A stretch of DNA of 14,996 nt from Bryobacteraceae bacterium (lineage in GTDB: Bacteria; Acidobacteriota; Terriglobia; Bryobacterales; Bryobacteraceae). The DNA lies in contig CANGVB010000015.1 in assembly GCA_947456995.1 (NCBI GenBank), positions 1 through 14,996 of the forward strand. The letters run 5' to 3'. Below, piece after piece: positions 14,776-14,996 of this stretch (position 1 is the stretch's first letter; the number at the start of each line of letters is the position of its first letter). The translations under genes and the position numbers were made by a program. The notes below the pieces were generated by a model, which was given only the letters and a program-made list of their open reading frames with translations, did no database searches and was not told the origin of the DNA.

Positions 14776-14995
14776 TAGGGCAAAACAAAAGGCGGCCCCG
14801 AAGGGCCGCCCTCTTGGTAAAACAAAACTCGCTCAAACGGCTATGCCAGGGCTTCGCGGCACCCAGCGCATTGTTCACTGCATTGATGTTCTTGATACCT
14901 TCGGTATCGAGCCACTGCTGCAACGCAGCAACGCCCTGCTTCGCGTACACAGGAATGCCTTCCTTCCAGGTGGCACGGCCGCAAAGAACACCGCT
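14771..14995 (-). CDS. lacD: Tagatose-1,6-bisphosphate aldolase (LacD type), C-terminal fragment
   Basis: Only the last 74 codons are inside the window; the gene enters from the right edge. The fragment begins SGVLCGRATWKEGIPVYAKQ, then has ALQQWLDTEGIKNINAVNNA and GAAKPWHSRL. This matches the C-terminus of class I LacD aldolases, where the 'SGVLCGRATW' strand lies near the active site. LacD splits tagatose-1,6-bisphosphate into dihydroxyacetone phosphate and glyceraldehyde-3-phosphate; sulfosugar-phosphate aldolases of the same superfamily are an alternative for a distant homologue. The frame does not stop after KPWHSRL, where LacD proteins normally end. It runs a further 21 codons, through the terminator stem-loop and T-tract, to a TAA at 14771-14773. 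Either the natural stop was lost by a point change or small indel, or there is a sequence error. Confidence 0.8.
   Translation of the reverse strand, partial: SGVLCGRATWKEGIPVYAKQGVAALQQWLDTEGIKNINAVNNALGAAKPWHSRLSEFCFTKRAALRGRLLFCPI
14782..14812 (-). terminator. Rho-independent terminator with UUCG tetraloop
   Basis: On the minus strand GGCGGCCC and GGGCCGCC form a perfect 8-bp all-GC stem around a TTCG tetraloop, followed immediately by TTTTGTTTT. It would end the LacD transcript. It lies inside the open LacD frame and only 22 bases before the start codon of the serine hydrolase gene. Confidence 0.93.
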
Positions 14996-14996
14996 A

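Overview
The window looks like chromosomal DNA of an Acidobacteriota member, most likely of the Solibacteres/Bryobacterales type. This is inference from gene content: planctomycete-style cytochrome, DUF1549/DUF1553, PPC and DUF1501 proteins in one operon, moderately high GC by eye, and almost no canonical Shine-Dalgarno sequences. Coding is dense. No gene-free stretch exceeds about 125 bases, and I see no mobile element, CRISPR array, tRNA or rRNA.

Layout. (1) Positions 1-120 (minus) hold the N-terminus of an APC-family amino acid permease that runs off the left edge. (2) Positions 245-2929 (minus) are a two-gene unit, a MATE-family transporter then a DUF6880-like helical protein, closed by a clear intrinsic terminator at 141-180. 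(3) Positions 2939-5104 (plus) are a secreted VPS62/NPP1-like protein and a TauE/SafE permease whose start codon abuts the preceding stop. The MATE gene and the secreted-protein gene diverge with only 9 bases between start codons. (4) Positions 5078-13490 (minus) are a tightly packed run, in transcription order: c-type cytochrome/WD40 protein, PPC-domain protein, DUF1549/DUF1553 cytochrome-like protein, DUF1501 protein (Tat-exported), and a chemoreceptor without a visible HAMP domain. Overlaps and small gaps (4-base ATGA overlap, 26-base overlap, 12 bases, 22 bases) argue for one transcript. A class C beta-lactamase/esterase-like serine hydrolase gene sits 31 bases upstream and may belong to the same unit. 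(5) The right edge (minus) holds the C-terminus of a LacD-type tagatose-bisphosphate aldolase with a strong UUCG-loop terminator.

How the parts may work together. The four central proteins are predicted to be exported and carry three c-type heme motifs, WD40, PPC and Ig-like binding modules and a putative metal-dependent alkaline-phosphatase-fold protein. The function of this gene combination is not established. I infer an extracytoplasmic redox or hydrolytic assembly, and the linked chemoreceptor could report on its substrate or on redox state. That system, the HEND-motif secreted protein, and a LacD reading frame that runs through its own terminator are the most interesting points here.
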